NCBI RefSeq assembly: GCF_016097555.1
Contig: NC_054699.1
Location: 1 to 64,000, forward strand
Reading direction: 5' to 3'
DNA: 64,000 nucleotides
Source: Gigantopelta aegis
Taxonomy: Eukaryota; Mollusca; Gastropoda; Neomphalida; Peltospiridae
In this document: positions 18,935-30,262 of the stretch, piece by piece
Numbering within the stretch: position 1 is the first letter of the stretch
Layout: each line of letters starts with the position of its first letter
Notes under the pieces: generated by a model
Databases searched by the model: none
Told to the model about the DNA's origin: nothing
Seen by the model: the letters and a program-made list of their open reading frames with translations, nothing else
Made by a program: the position numbers and the translations under genes

Positions 18935-19233
18935 AACGACCATTGCAACAGTGATAGAATATTATAATAAACTGAGCGGAACACAGAACCGGACTGTTTC
19001 TTAAACAGTTAAAATGGATTTTTTAATAGTAATAATTTCGATATATAATGTACTCTTTTATTGGGTTTATTTTATTTATTATTGTTATAATTATTATTAT
19101 TATAAACTGCTCAATGGGAAAACTAACTCTTTTTGGGGTAGGGGTGGGGTGGAGGGGGGGGGGGGGGGTTAAGCTCAATTCAGCAGTATTATGTGAGTCA
19201 TGTACATGTCCGGTACCCCTGTCTTCACCTCAC

Positions 19234-19274
<41 letters not shown>

Positions 19275-19753
19275 GTACTACTACTAATAATAATAAAATG
19301 TATCAATATGTTACTTGTAAAGCCTAGGTATTGTTCTGTATGTTTTTCTTTGGTTGTTACTACTTCAGCGTTTAGTTCTTTCTTTCTTTCTTTCTTTCTT
19401 TTCTTTTTTTTCTTTTTTCTTTCAGTTTCTTTCATTATTGCTGACGAGTTAGGGTATATTTTTTTTTTTTTATTTTTTTGTTTGGGGGGGTGGGGGGTGG
19501 GAGAGCTGGGGTTGATAGATCAATTGCTCTAGCTCGATTCGCTTATATTTTAAAGTCATAATACTATCACAGACCATTGACCTGTTTAATAACCCAACAA
19601 TTTATTACTAGAACATATATATATACTGTGACGCAGTGTCAAGAATTGTTTGTTAAACTGCCGTCATCAGAATGCAAGGCCGTTCTTGGCGAATTTTATG
19701 TTTGCATTATAAACATTTTATAGAGTAACAATCCCGACAGGTTCGGTCTTTAT
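18935..19753 (+). repeat. Duplication copy A, left part
   Basis: Matches the left part of copy B at 29052-29980: AAACTGAGCGGAACA, AACCGGACTGTTTCT, AACTGCTCAATGGG, AGACCATTGACCTGTTTAAT, GAATGCAAGGCCGTTCTTG, CCCGACAGGTTCGGTCTTTA. Carries poly-G, (AAT)n and (CTTT)n tracts that differ in length from copy B. It is cut off at 19753 by the hAT-like insertion and continues at 27474. Confidence 0.85.
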
Positions 19754-20188
19754 TAGGGTTGGGTACCGCGGTTTTTTGTAATGTACCACGGTATACCACA
19801 TTAGTAATGACATCATACTAATCACTGCGAATCAGTGATGCAATAACTGCGCAACATACAATGGCATCTATGTGCCTTTGAACTTGGGGGCCAAACAAAT
19901 ATGACATACTACAATGAAATACCTACCAGTAGAGATTTTGACTGATTCAGTTTACACTCTATTTCCCTCTAAAGTTGAGTAACCATTAAGCAATAGCTAA
20001 TACTTATAGGTAGAACATAGTTGCAGAGCCTTGGTGTATTTTAAGACCTTATAATGTAAATGAAATAAGTATAACAGATGAATAAATTCTGTAGTTCAGT
20101 TGAACTGGAAAAATAATGAAAATGACAAAGTTTAAACGAATGTATTCTATTATCACCATTTTAATTATACCAATAGGGATGTTCGCCG

Positions 20189-20210
20189 TGACGTCACGAA
20201 AAATCACGTG
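20189..20210. promoter_or_regulatory. CRE and E-box in the transposon's left end
   Basis: TGACGTCA (20189-20196) is a full CRE palindrome and CACGTG (20205-20210) a canonical E-box, both within 110 bases upstream of the transposase ATG at 20297. At the other end an NRF1-like core (24906-24915) precedes the second gene. These look like the element's own promoters. Confidence 0.45.
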
Positions 20211-20296
20211 ACTGGACTGGTTGGCAAGACGGTACTTCCGCATGGCCGACTGATTCCTTTGTTATTATTTTATCTGGTAATCTCGTTGAAAGCAAA

Positions 20297-22344
20297 ATGG
20301 TTGTATCTTGTTGTGTGATCGATTGCACAAGCAGATTCGACAAGGACAACCCAAGGAGCTTTTTTCGCATCCCAAAGAAACCAGAACCCCGAAGAAAGCT
20401 TTGGATTACAGCCATAAAGCGCGTGTCTATCGTCGGACGTCAACAATGGGAACCTACAGATTACGATCGCGTTTGTTATCGTCACTTCATAACAGGTAAA
20501 TTAATTGCCTACTTGCTTGCTTTGGATAAATGTAGCAATCTTTCAATTTATAACATGAACAATGAGCACGTTAAGGAGATATAGGTGCAAGTTAATATCA
20601 CCGCCAGTACCCTCCCAACCCTTCTTGAATTGTTTTATTTTTATTTTATTTTTAATAAATAAAAAACCCCACAACTTTTCCCAACTTAACACATTAATTA
20701 AAAATATGATCTGAGATTAGTTTTTAAGAAACATCTCATTAGTTTTCGTTTTATTATTATTATTATTATTTTACTTCCCAAACTTCCAGTAAAAACAGAT
20801 CATTTAAAAATAATTATCATTCCAGGAGAGAAGAGCAATGACAAGAATAACCCTGACTACATTCCCTCTGTGAACATGGGCTAAAAGGACACTAAACCAA
20901 GTGGGGATCTGCGCCATGCTAGACACTGTCGATTGGAGGGCAGAGAATCCGAGAAAGGCAAGAAACAAGCAGCTTCTGCACTACTGGATTTGTCAAACAC
21001 AGAAAATATATTTGAGACACAAGCTGAAGGTACACAATCATTTATTTGCATATGTACATGTTTTATATTTTGGACATAATCTTTGCGAAATATTAATGTA
21101 TCGTACAAATACATACAAATCAGGTATAATGTGAATCAAAAATCTTAATTATACACATGTATGTACATCGTGATAATATGTAAAAGTTGGAATAACTAAC
21201 CCTCAGAGTTGTTTGTATTAGTCTGGTAAATTATTATGGACACTTCAAATTAACACTTAGTAAAATGATAATACATTTGTCAGTAAGTAACATGTATATA
21301 GTTCATTTATTAACAAAATGGTGAAAATGTAGAATAATATACAATGTATAATAGGTATTTTGAGGTGTATTTTATGATTTGCATAATACTGAAGTATTAC
21401 TTTTATTAATCCCTTAACATACATTTCTTTTTTCAGAATTGCAGCCACATGTCGACATACACAGTGGCTGTATTAAAAAAAATTGCTGCCCTGCGAATAG
21501 AAAACCAGCAGCTATATGAAGAGTTAGGGAGACTTCAAAACAGAGAATGCGATTTTAAAACATAATGAAAGTCGACTGAGTTTTGAGGAGCAGATGACAT
21601 CCAGTGATCAAAGAATTCAGTTTTATACAGGTCTACATACAAAAGCTCTATTTGTATGGCTGCTGTCATTTTGCTCCCCGGCACTTCCAGCGTGCAAAGT
21701 TCTAAGCCCAACATGTGTAATGATGTGTATAATAATGAAACTTAGGTTGAATCTCCAGCACCAGGACTTGGCGTATAGGTTCAGTGTGTCTGTGACCACA
21801 ATATCCGACATTCTTAACCAGGGACTGCCAAAATTAGCAGAAAAACTTTCATTTCTGATTCAGTGGCCTGATAAAGACAGTCTGTTAAGAAACATGCCTA
21901 ATGTTATTAAAATAACCTACCCAAAATGTGTGAGCATCATTGATTGTTTTGAAGTTTTTATTCAGAGACCCGGTCAACTTACAGCTAGGGCTCAAACATG
22001 GTCAAATTATAAACAGAACACCATTAAATTTCTTGTGTCTATAACACCAACGGGGGCAATTTCTTATGTATCACAGGCTTTTGGGGGTAGGACATCGGAT
22101 AAAGTTATTACTCAGAGAAGTGGTTATTTGGATAAATTGGAATATGGGGATCAAGTTTTAGCAGACAGAGGATTTCTGATAGCAGAAGATTTAGCAAACC
22201 CGTAATGCAACACTAGTAATACCAGCCTTCACTAGGGGAAAGTCACAACTTAGTGCCAGAGAGGTTGAGCAGACCAGAACATTAGCAAATGTGCGGATAC
22301 ATGTGGAACGAGCCATTGAAAGACTGAAAAACTAATATTTTGAG
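20297..22344 (+). pseudogene. ISL2EU transposase: THAP domain, coiled coil, DDE nuclease
   Basis: Exon 1 (20297-20495) starts at an ATG in good context and encodes a THAP domain: CCVIDC, SFFRIPKK, W, CYRHFITG. The donor GTAAAT joins exon 2 (20826-21029), which completes the THAP end as EKSNDKNNPDYIPS. Exon 3 (21437-22344) gives a Leu-rich coiled-coil segment, then SDQRIQFYTG and the DDE_Tnp_4 nuclease. The acidic triad is visible: Asp in IIDCFE (21942-21944), Asp in LADRGF (22164-22166), Glu in HVERAIERL (22306-22308). Breaks: an in-frame TAA at 20882-20884, frame loss around 21565, and a frameshift near 22200 that puts the catalytic Glu in another frame. A poly(A) signal AATAAA lies at 22511. 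Confidence 0.9.
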
Positions 22345-22606
22345 TAGCAGCACGAGTTTATACATGGTTCCACATGCAGACAGCATAGTCACAATCTGTT
22401 CAGCATTATCTAATTTACAACCAAAACTTCTTTCTTAGGTTTTTACCTGTATTATGCTTTCAAATGGTACATATTGTAATTCTCCTTTTTAGTTGCATGA
22501 AATGAGACTAAATAAATATAACTTAAACAGAAAAAGAATATATTGCATTTTTTAAAATATAAATTAAATAAATAGTTTGGCATATTTCATTTGCTATTGT
22601 TATGAT

Positions 22607-24835
22607 TTAGTCACAGCTGGCACAAAACCACTTTCCCCTAGGCTTTCTGTGAATGTTCACACACTTGTAGTGGAACCACTGGTAGGGACAGTCGTCATTG
22701 TCACATTTAATCATCCTACCATATTCCAGTTCGGAACAGATACACCATGTCTGATCACCATTGTCAACTTGCTTAATGCTTGATGTAGATACAGTCCGGT
22801 TTTCAAGTTCGCAAGTAACCAATTCATTTATTATGAAATTCTTTACAAATTGCTCACATTTTGTAATCATGCTTTGACAAAAGTCTACATCAATGGATAA
22901 TCTTACGATGACCATACTTGGAGCTGGTTTACACTTAAGGAAAACAACAAAGTCACAATACTGGCATTCAGCAATATACATCTGTCAGTGATTGTTGTCG
23001 GAATTACCTGAAAATAAATGACCCACAAAGACATGAGGAATACATTGTAAATCCAATATCAAAGAAAACAAACTACTATATTTTAACCAAATACTACAAT
23101 ATACCTTAACAACATAGTTTGTAAAATGCCTGGGACCTACCAGATATATGACCCAGCAAACACTAATGTAAAGGTTGTAAGCCCAGTGGGCTATCATATG
23201 CTATAGTTTATGGTAAAAGAGTGCTCTATGAATTTGAATATCTTTAAAATTTAGATTAGCATAACATGTTGCTAGGCTATAACATTTCAGATACATTGCA
23301 GCCCTCGGGCAATCAGTCAAATATAAAATATCCAACCCTGAAAGTTTCTGCTCAAATTACCTCTTTTCGGAAAGTACTATTCCACTGACAGGCCTGACTA
23401 GTTGAGCTGGTTTGAGTCATACCCATCTTGACACCCATCTCAATCTTAAACAAGAGTGCTCCAACATGGCTGCACACTTCACCTAAGCTAAAATACAATA
23501 AGAAAATATATGTAAAACCTTGTTTGTTCGCATACTAATAACACTTTCGATATATGTATATATGCTACATAAAAATGTATACCTATTATTATATCAGTTT
23601 ATATGGAACAAAATTTTCAAAGAGGAAAGATACAAATGATATTTATTTTAAAAAAAGCAAGACACTCATTTTATCCATTTAGGAATAAAAGTTTAACAAA
23701 AGAATAAATGAACTTTTACTATAATTTAAAAAAATACCATAAAACAATGTTGACAATAAATGTACTACATGTAATATTAAGTGATTTATGTATACATTAT
23801 CGTTGCTGTAAATATCTTATGTGGTCTATAGTGTTGTGTAACCCTGTTCATTTTGTTAATAAAATATTCAGAACACGTATATGATTTCTATGGTATTTAG
23901 ACAACAAAGATCATACCCGGCCATACAGGTACAATGTGCACAGTAAACTGTGCCACTGTTTTTCTCCAAGTAAACCCATGGCTCATGGGGCTTGTCTCTC
24001 GCTCTCTGTGAAGGAGTCACCTTTGCTTTCATTGCCATGAATGGGCATTTATCGTCCACTGGATTCGACAGCACAACCTGCACATGCCCACTAACAACAT
24101 ACCTATAAAAAGAATTATATATATAACGATTAATTGAATATAAGTTAAATGAAAACATAAAATTAAATACAATATTTGCAAACCAAGAACTTTTCAAGAT
24201 CAGAGCCATTTTTTATACTTCAACTTATAGAGTATTGTTTAGAATATTCAGTTTCGCCCCCCCCCCCCCCCCCCCAAAAGAGCATGTTTTAATAATTATC
24301 AAAACGCACATGCCCTTGGTATTTGAAGTTGGCTGCTAGATTTAGTCATAGTTAGTACAATGTGTGTGTGTGGGGGGGGGGGGGGGGTTATGTATCTTTA
24401 ACAAAGTGTGTTACACATGTATATAGTAATATACATCTTTTTCCTGCAATGATGCATAAAATCTACTATAATTTGTGTAACCAAGTACTTAAAATAGACA
24501 TTATGGAAATGAAATTATTAAAATCATTAAAATCAAATTAATAAACGGACATATTAAATATTTACGTTAATACTTACTTGTAGGCCCTATGCCTCCAACG
24601 ATTTGTAGGCTTTCATGGAATCTTTGTTGTAAATGGACGGCGTGTCGACTAAATACAGGTAAATATCACCAAACGTCAAATCTGGCCAGTTGCTGGGATT
24701 CGTGCTCCATTTTTCAGTTAAAATGTATGGATCTGGCAACGTTTTCGTTTCGCCATTATAAAGCAGCTTCTTGTAATACCGTTGTTTCGCTTCGTTGCCC
24801 AAGGAACTCGCATACGGTGATAGAGGGCCATTCAT
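22607..24835 (-). pseudogene. ISL2EU second protein: SWIM finger, YqaJ-type tail, PHD finger
   Basis: Four exon pieces on the minus strand. 24835-24578: DIYLYLVDTPS and AYKSLEA, the usual N-terminal part. 24102-23917: SGHVQVVL, KAKVTPSQR, then CAHCTCMAG. 23487-23361: LGEVCSHVGALLFK, completing the SWIM zinc finger (CxC then CxH). 22981-22607: YIAECQYCDFVVF, matching the C-terminal part of the YqaJ nuclease fold, then a complete PHD finger (CIC, CDNDDC, HYKC, CASC) and a stop. The exons for the YqaJ catalytic core, expected between 22982 and 23360, are absent. A 7-base insert near 24590 shifts the frame of the first piece. In intact relatives this protein accompanies the transposase; its exact job in transposition is not established. 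Confidence 0.82.
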
Positions 24836-24953
24836 AACTAATTCCTTTGTGAACCGACTACTGTTTGCTGTAATGAAAGAAATGGTTCTTGCCAACCAGT
24901 TTTACGCGCATGCGCCGTACTGCGTCATTTCCTGCTTCGGCGAACATCCCTAT

Positions 24954-25809
24954 AGCTATTAACTACCAGTAACTTTTCTATAGTTGATTGCCCAGGCAAA
25001 CATGTCCCTTTATGTTTTCAATTTGCTACAATGTATTATTGTTCAAGTTAGTTTCAAGTTAAATCGTCTTAACATCAACTTAGTTTCAAGAATAAACAAA
25101 CTCCACAAACTCCATAAGTCCTATGAATGTCTGAATAAATCATGTAGTGTGTCAATTCCAGTCATTATTATCTGGATTACCGTACTGAATTTAGTTCATG
25201 TTCTTGTTTAGAAACATTAGTGCATTAGTGATTAATATGTGAAATATTTGATATCGCGAACTGAAATATTATCAATGTAATGGTATTTAACGTCAAACAT
25301 AGGATCATTGTGGTATTAGAGCGGGAATCTTTGCCTGCCCGGTGGTAGGCAGAAATTATGTGTATTCGGTTATCTCTGACTGAGAGAGCGGATGTAACTG
25401 TCCAAATTTTCGTCTAGCTCTAGAACAGTAGGCCTTGGGCTAAACACTTATGATGGAATGAGTTACTTGAGAACAGGTCCAAGCAAACCATCTCTGCCTA
25501 CGGAGTAACAATCGGACATTTGGGACATACGTTTTAAGCCAAGTTTACTAGCACACGTATTTCAAGTCGGTTTATAATCATTGTTTTGTATTTTCAACTA
25601 GCTATTACTACCTACGTTAATACGTTAACGTTTAAACAGTGTTGCCGTGACATAGCGTTTATGACAAATTAAAAAAAAAAAAAATTAGTAATAAAAAAGA
25701 GTGTTTTACGTAACGCTGTTCAGTACACTCACCCACCACCTGTAACGCTACAAAACGTACACACCCACCCACCCCTCCAGCGTTACGTAGTATTTGAATG
25801 GCCCCTGAT
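24954..25809. other. Right arm of the hAT-like insertion, first part
   Basis: No coding frame with a domain. Contains an A-run at 25671-25684 and nothing else I can support. Confidence 0.45.
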
Positions 25810-26078
25810 GTCCAGGACGGATCGTAGCCCACTGGTAAAACACTCGGTCGGACGCGTGGTAGGTCTAGGATCGATTCCAATCGGTGGGCCCATTGGGCTG
25901 TTTCTCATTCACGTATGTGCACGACGACTGTAATAGCAAAGGTCGTGGTATGTTCTACTAATGAGAAAATGTGTGTTTCCTCGCTAAGACTATATATCAA
26001 AATTACCGAACGTTTGACATTCAGTAGCCAATGATTTTGTTCTGCTCTATATAAAGATAAAAAAAAAAAAAAAAAATG
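25810..26078 (+). repeat. SINE copy with poly(A) tail
   Basis: The tRNA-like head has A box GTAGCCCACTGGTAAAAC and B box GGATCGATTCC, followed by TGGGCCCATTGGGCTG, the body, and the tail word CAGTAGCCAATGATT, ending in a run of 18 A. Complete but diverged. It lies inside the hAT-like insertion, so it is younger than that insertion or travelled with it. Confidence 0.85.
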
Positions 26079-27380
26079 TAACCTGTGCCACCCCACTAGA
26101 CGCTCTGCATACGTCCCCAACCCTCCAGATATCGTGCCAATTCCACAGGCCCAATGGGCCATATAATATATAGGCTATGTGCTATGGGCCTGTATTTTTA
26201 ACCTCTTTGGTAATGAATTCATGTTTATAGAAGAAAAACAATTTAGAAACAAAATAGCCACACTGGCAGTATTTTATTTTATGAATACAAATGAGATAGT
26301 TGGGTTTTCGTGGGTGTTTTTTTTAAAGTACGTAACTCCCCTCCTCCTAACGTATATGCATGTTTTAAACTGAATACTGTTTATAATTGTTTTCGTATCC
26401 AACTCAAGATTATAGCCAGTCACCCAAAACAAAGACAAAGAAAACGACATTATATGGCGTGTGACTGTCTTTCAGACTTTCACAACTGTCAACTGGAAAA
26501 AAAAAGCTCTTTCAGTTAAATTCATTGCAACGTGATCCGAGACTTTTGTATGTTTCTCTGCCAGGGGCGAATGGATGTATCATGCCGGTGCTAATATTAT
26601 ATCCGTAGACATAGCATCAATATATTATAATCCCCCCACTGAATATGTTTAAAATTAAATCTGTAAACTTTGAAATGTTTTATTAATAATGATTGTATAT
26701 ATGTGAGAAACAATATGTAATCCTCATCAACTTCAGTAAAATGAACTCAACCATCTGACCTAGATTTTACAACATTATTTGATACGACAAAACGCTAGAA
26801 ACATGACAAATAAAAGGTACACCTTGTTGTAGCTAGTAATAAAACATCCAGTATTAACAATACAACATGTTTTGAACAGTATTTCGTATTTTGTAGCTTT
26901 ACGAGAAGTAGTTCACTATTGAATAGTAGACTGGTCACCTGGACATGCAAATGGCGCTTATGAATACAGCGAGGCATATCTGTCGAACAAAATTGGTTGA
27001 AAGCATGTTTGGTGACTAAAAATCAACATTAAAAAACTTTCTCCATTTTTTTTCGCCAAATCGAAAATTCTATTGCCAGTTTTTATTATTTTTCGTAATT
27101 TGCGACTTTGACGAACAACAAGGCGAGCCCTGCAAATGTCCAATATTGCACGTGTGTTGCGAACAACAAACTCGTCATCTACCATGTTTTTGTTGGTGGC
27201 AACGTTTTGAGATTCTAGATACTTTGTGAAATTCCGTTATTTTTTCAAAGATTTGTTAATGGAACACAAACAATCATTAACATTGGATGCTTTTTAAATA
27301 ATTTCTCGAAATTATGTATTTTGTTTCATGACACTGATAATTTATTTCTCAGAAATGTCCGTAAAGTTATCGTCCACGGA
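26079..27380. other. Right arm of the hAT-like insertion, second part
   Basis: Another short GGCCCAATGGGCC SINE word at 26150-26162. A 75-codon minus frame (26958-27185) has a basic R-K-rich stretch (RQSRKLRKIIK) but no domain I recognise, and begins at an ATG in good context; it could be a scrap of the element's own gene. Confidence 0.35.
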
Positions 27381-27473
27381 AAGTCCCGAAGTATACCGGT
27401 ACAGTAAACAACGTACCGGTACGTACCACGACAGAAAAAAATACCGGTATACCGGTAATACCGCACACATCTA

Positions 27474-28660
27474 GTCTTTGTGTACATCTACTAGTCGAGT
27501 AATTTATTTCAAGTCGTACACTGATTATCTAACCACCTGACTAATACAGCTTTAGATTACCACGTCCATTTTCCACACTGTCAAATTCATTATTGTGGCC
27601 ACATGGCCAATTACAGATATTAGAATCTTACTATGTCATATTAGTATTCAAAATATCATATTAGTATTTACTCGGTCATACTAGTATTCACTATGTCATA
27701 TTAGTAATATGTCATACTAGTATGCACTATGTGATACTAGTATTCACTATGTCATATTACCCATATTAGTATTCACTATGTCATATTAGTACTCACTGAG
27801 TCATATTAGTATTCAATATGTAATATTAGTATTCACTATGTGATACTAGTATTCACTATGTCATATTAGTATTCTAGTATTCACTATATCATATTAGTAT
27901 TCACTATGTTATATTAGTATTCACTGTCATTAGTATTCACTATGTCATATTAGTCTTCACTATGTCATACTAGTCTTCACTATGTCATATTAGTATCTTA
28001 CTATGTCATATTAGTATTCACAATATCATATTAGTATTCACTGTCATATTAGTACTATGTCATATTAGTATTCACTATGTGATACTATTATTCACTATGT
28101 CATATTAGTATTCTAGTATTCACTATATCATATTAGTATTCACTATGTCATATTAGTACTATGTGATACTAGTATTCACTATGTTATATTAGTATTCACT
28201 ATGCCATATTAGTATTCACTATATCATATTAGTATTCTCTATTCCATATTAGTACTATGTGATACTAGTATTCACTATGTTATATTAGTATTCACTATAT
28301 CATATTAGTATTCACTATGTCATATTAGTACTATGTGATACTAGTATTCACTATGTTATATTAATATTCACTGTCATTAGTATTCACTATGTCATATTAG
28401 TCTTCACTATGTCATACTAGTCTTCACTATATCATATTAGTATCTTACTATGTCATATTAGTATTCACAATATCATATTAGTATTCAGTCATATTAGAAT
28501 TCACTATGTCATATTAGTAATATGTCATATTAGTATTCACTATGTCATATTAGTATTCAATATGTCATATTAATACTCACTATGTCATATTAGTATTAAA
28601 TATGTCATATTAATACTCACTATGTCATATTAGTATTCAGTATGTCATATTAGTTTGAAG
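27474..28660 (+). repeat. Duplication copy A, right part, with 20-bp satellite
   Basis: After the target duplication, TACATCTACTAGTCGAGTAA and following words match copy B at 29984 onward. From about 27630 to 28660 it becomes a tandem array built from CATATTAGTATTCACTATGT units of about 20 bases, with frequent partial units and higher-order blocks of roughly 480 bases. Copy B holds only three units (30135-30200). Confidence 0.88.
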
Positions 28661-29051
28661 GGGGATCGTGTCTGTGTGTGTGTATATATATGTTTGTAAG
28701 CCCTTTGACGTATTCCTCTTTCCATTAAGTGAACCAGGACTGATATATCCAATAGCCGATTATTGGTGCGTTAAAGAAAACAAATTTCAATTTAACGCGA
28801 TATTATTAATTGCAATCCGCATATGAACTCTCCAGAATAGTCCGAACAAGAGGTCGGAATAGCTTTCAGATGTCAGTTTTCGTTTGGTAACCAGTTTATT
28901 TTCTGGTGTGTTTTTACAACATATTTTGTGTAATGCTGTATGATTTTCAGTTATAAACTACAAACTGAACACCTACATATAGTGATATTGAAGTAAGTGA
29001 CTACATACACTGTACATGTTCACTATTGTTGTGCAGGAACGTTTATGTTGG
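28661..29051. other. Spacer between duplication copies
   Basis: A degenerate SINE tail (CCAATAGCCGATTATTGGTG) at 28750-28800. No gene. Confidence 0.4.
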
Positions 29052-30200
29052 TAACGGCCATTGCAGCAGTGATGGAATATAATAAACTGAGCGGAACATA
29101 GAACCGGACTGTTTCTCAGTTAAAATGGGTTTCATAATAATAATAATTTTGATATATAATACACTGTTTTGATGGGTTTGTTTATTTATTTATTTATTCT
29201 TGTTGTTATTTTAATATTAACTGCTCAATGGGGAAACATAACTTCTTTTTTCTTTTTTTTCCGGGGTTGGGGGTGTAAGCTTAATTCAGCAATATTATGC
29301 GAGTAATGTACAAGTCCCGTACCACTGTCTTCAAATCATAGATAATAATAATAATAATAACCTCTTTTTTAATATTTTGTTTATTGTTGCTAGCGGGCTT
29401 GGTTTTTGTCTGGTTTGTTTGGGTTTTTTTTTTTTGTTGGGGGGGGGGGGGGGGGTAGGGGTCGATAAGTCAATCGCTCTAGCTCAATTCCGCTTATATG
29501 TTAAAGGCATACTATCACAGACCATTGACCTGTTTAATCACCCAACAGTATATTACCAGAACATACATACATTTGATTTGTCCCTAGAAGTATTTTATTC
29601 TTGAAAACAACTTTATCCCACTTGTTACTGATAATAATAATAATAATAAAAACGAGTTATGGCCAACACCCCCCCCCCCCCCCCCCCCACACACACACAC
29701 AAACAACAACTGTAACAACAACACCACCACAAAACTCATTGATTTGAAAACATGTAGGGTATTGTATTTTGAGTCACGTGACGCAATGTCAAACCTTGTT
29801 TGACAAACTACCGTAATGAGAATGCAAGGCCGTTCTTGTAGAATGGGGTAAAACAGAAGCAAAAAATACACTAATGAAAAGGTTATTTAAAAGTCAATTA
29901 AAACGTTCTCAGGTCAGCTCATTTTATGTTTGCGTTATAAACATTTTGTAGACTGACCATCCCGACAGGTTCGGTCTTTACATGTACATCTACTAGTCGA
30001 GTAATTTGTTTTAAGTTTTACACTGATTATCTAACCACCTGACTAGTACAGCTTTAGATTACCACATCCATTTCCAACCCTGTCAAATTCATTATTGTGA
30101 CAAATTCGCTACAACCCCATGACCAATGCAATTACATATATTAGTATTCACTGTGTCATATTAGTATTCACTATGTCATATTAGTATTCACTATGTCAGA
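29052..30200 (+). repeat. Duplication copy B (empty site)
   Basis: Uninterrupted counterpart of 18935-19753 plus 27474 onward. At 29971-29990 it reads straight through the point where copy A holds the 7.7-kb hAT-like insertion. It has about 75 extra bases near 29848-29925, and its poly-G and (AAT)n tracts differ in length from copy A. Confidence 0.85.
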
Positions 30201-30262
30201 GGGCTTAGGAATATTCACAAATGTTTTAAAAGGCGTACAAGTCCGGTCTTAAAATTGTACCT

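Larger units (their letters stand above)
20175..24951. mobile_element. ISL2EU DNA transposon
   Basis: Ends AGGGATGTTCGCCG (from 20175) and its exact inverse (ending 24951) form perfect 14-bp terminal inverted repeats; with the flanking AT/TA the match is 16 bases. A second pair, ACTGGTTGGCAAGA at 20216-20229 and its inverse at 24887-24900, is also exact. The target duplication is 2 bp (AT or TA, ambiguous by symmetry). Inside lie two convergent genes: a THAP plus DDE transposase (+) and a SWIM/YqaJ-type protein (-). That pair is the hallmark of ISL2EU elements, sister to PIF/Harbinger. Both genes carry breaks, so the copy is dead, but its perfect ends suggest moderate age. Confidence 0.9.
19754..27473. 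mobile_element. hAT-like insertion, 7.7 kb including nested elements
   Basis: Left end TAGGGTTGGGTACCGCGG; right end, read on the minus strand, TAGATGTGTGCGGTATTACC. Flanks are GTCTTTAT (19746-19753) and GTCTTTGT (27474-27481), an 8-bp target duplication with one mismatch, the size used by hAT transposases. Copy B of the surrounding duplication keeps the uninterrupted site at 29974-29990, which confirms both edges. Without the nested ISL2EU element and SINE, about 2.7 kb of the insertion remain. I found no hAT transposase or BED finger in it, so it is non-autonomous or fully decayed. The ends are only loosely inverted repeats of each other. Confidence 0.7.

Noticed and set aside
27630-28660. 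CRISPR-like spacing of a CATATTAG word
   Set aside because: The spacing is irregular and the intervening bases are the same word; an ordinary satellite.
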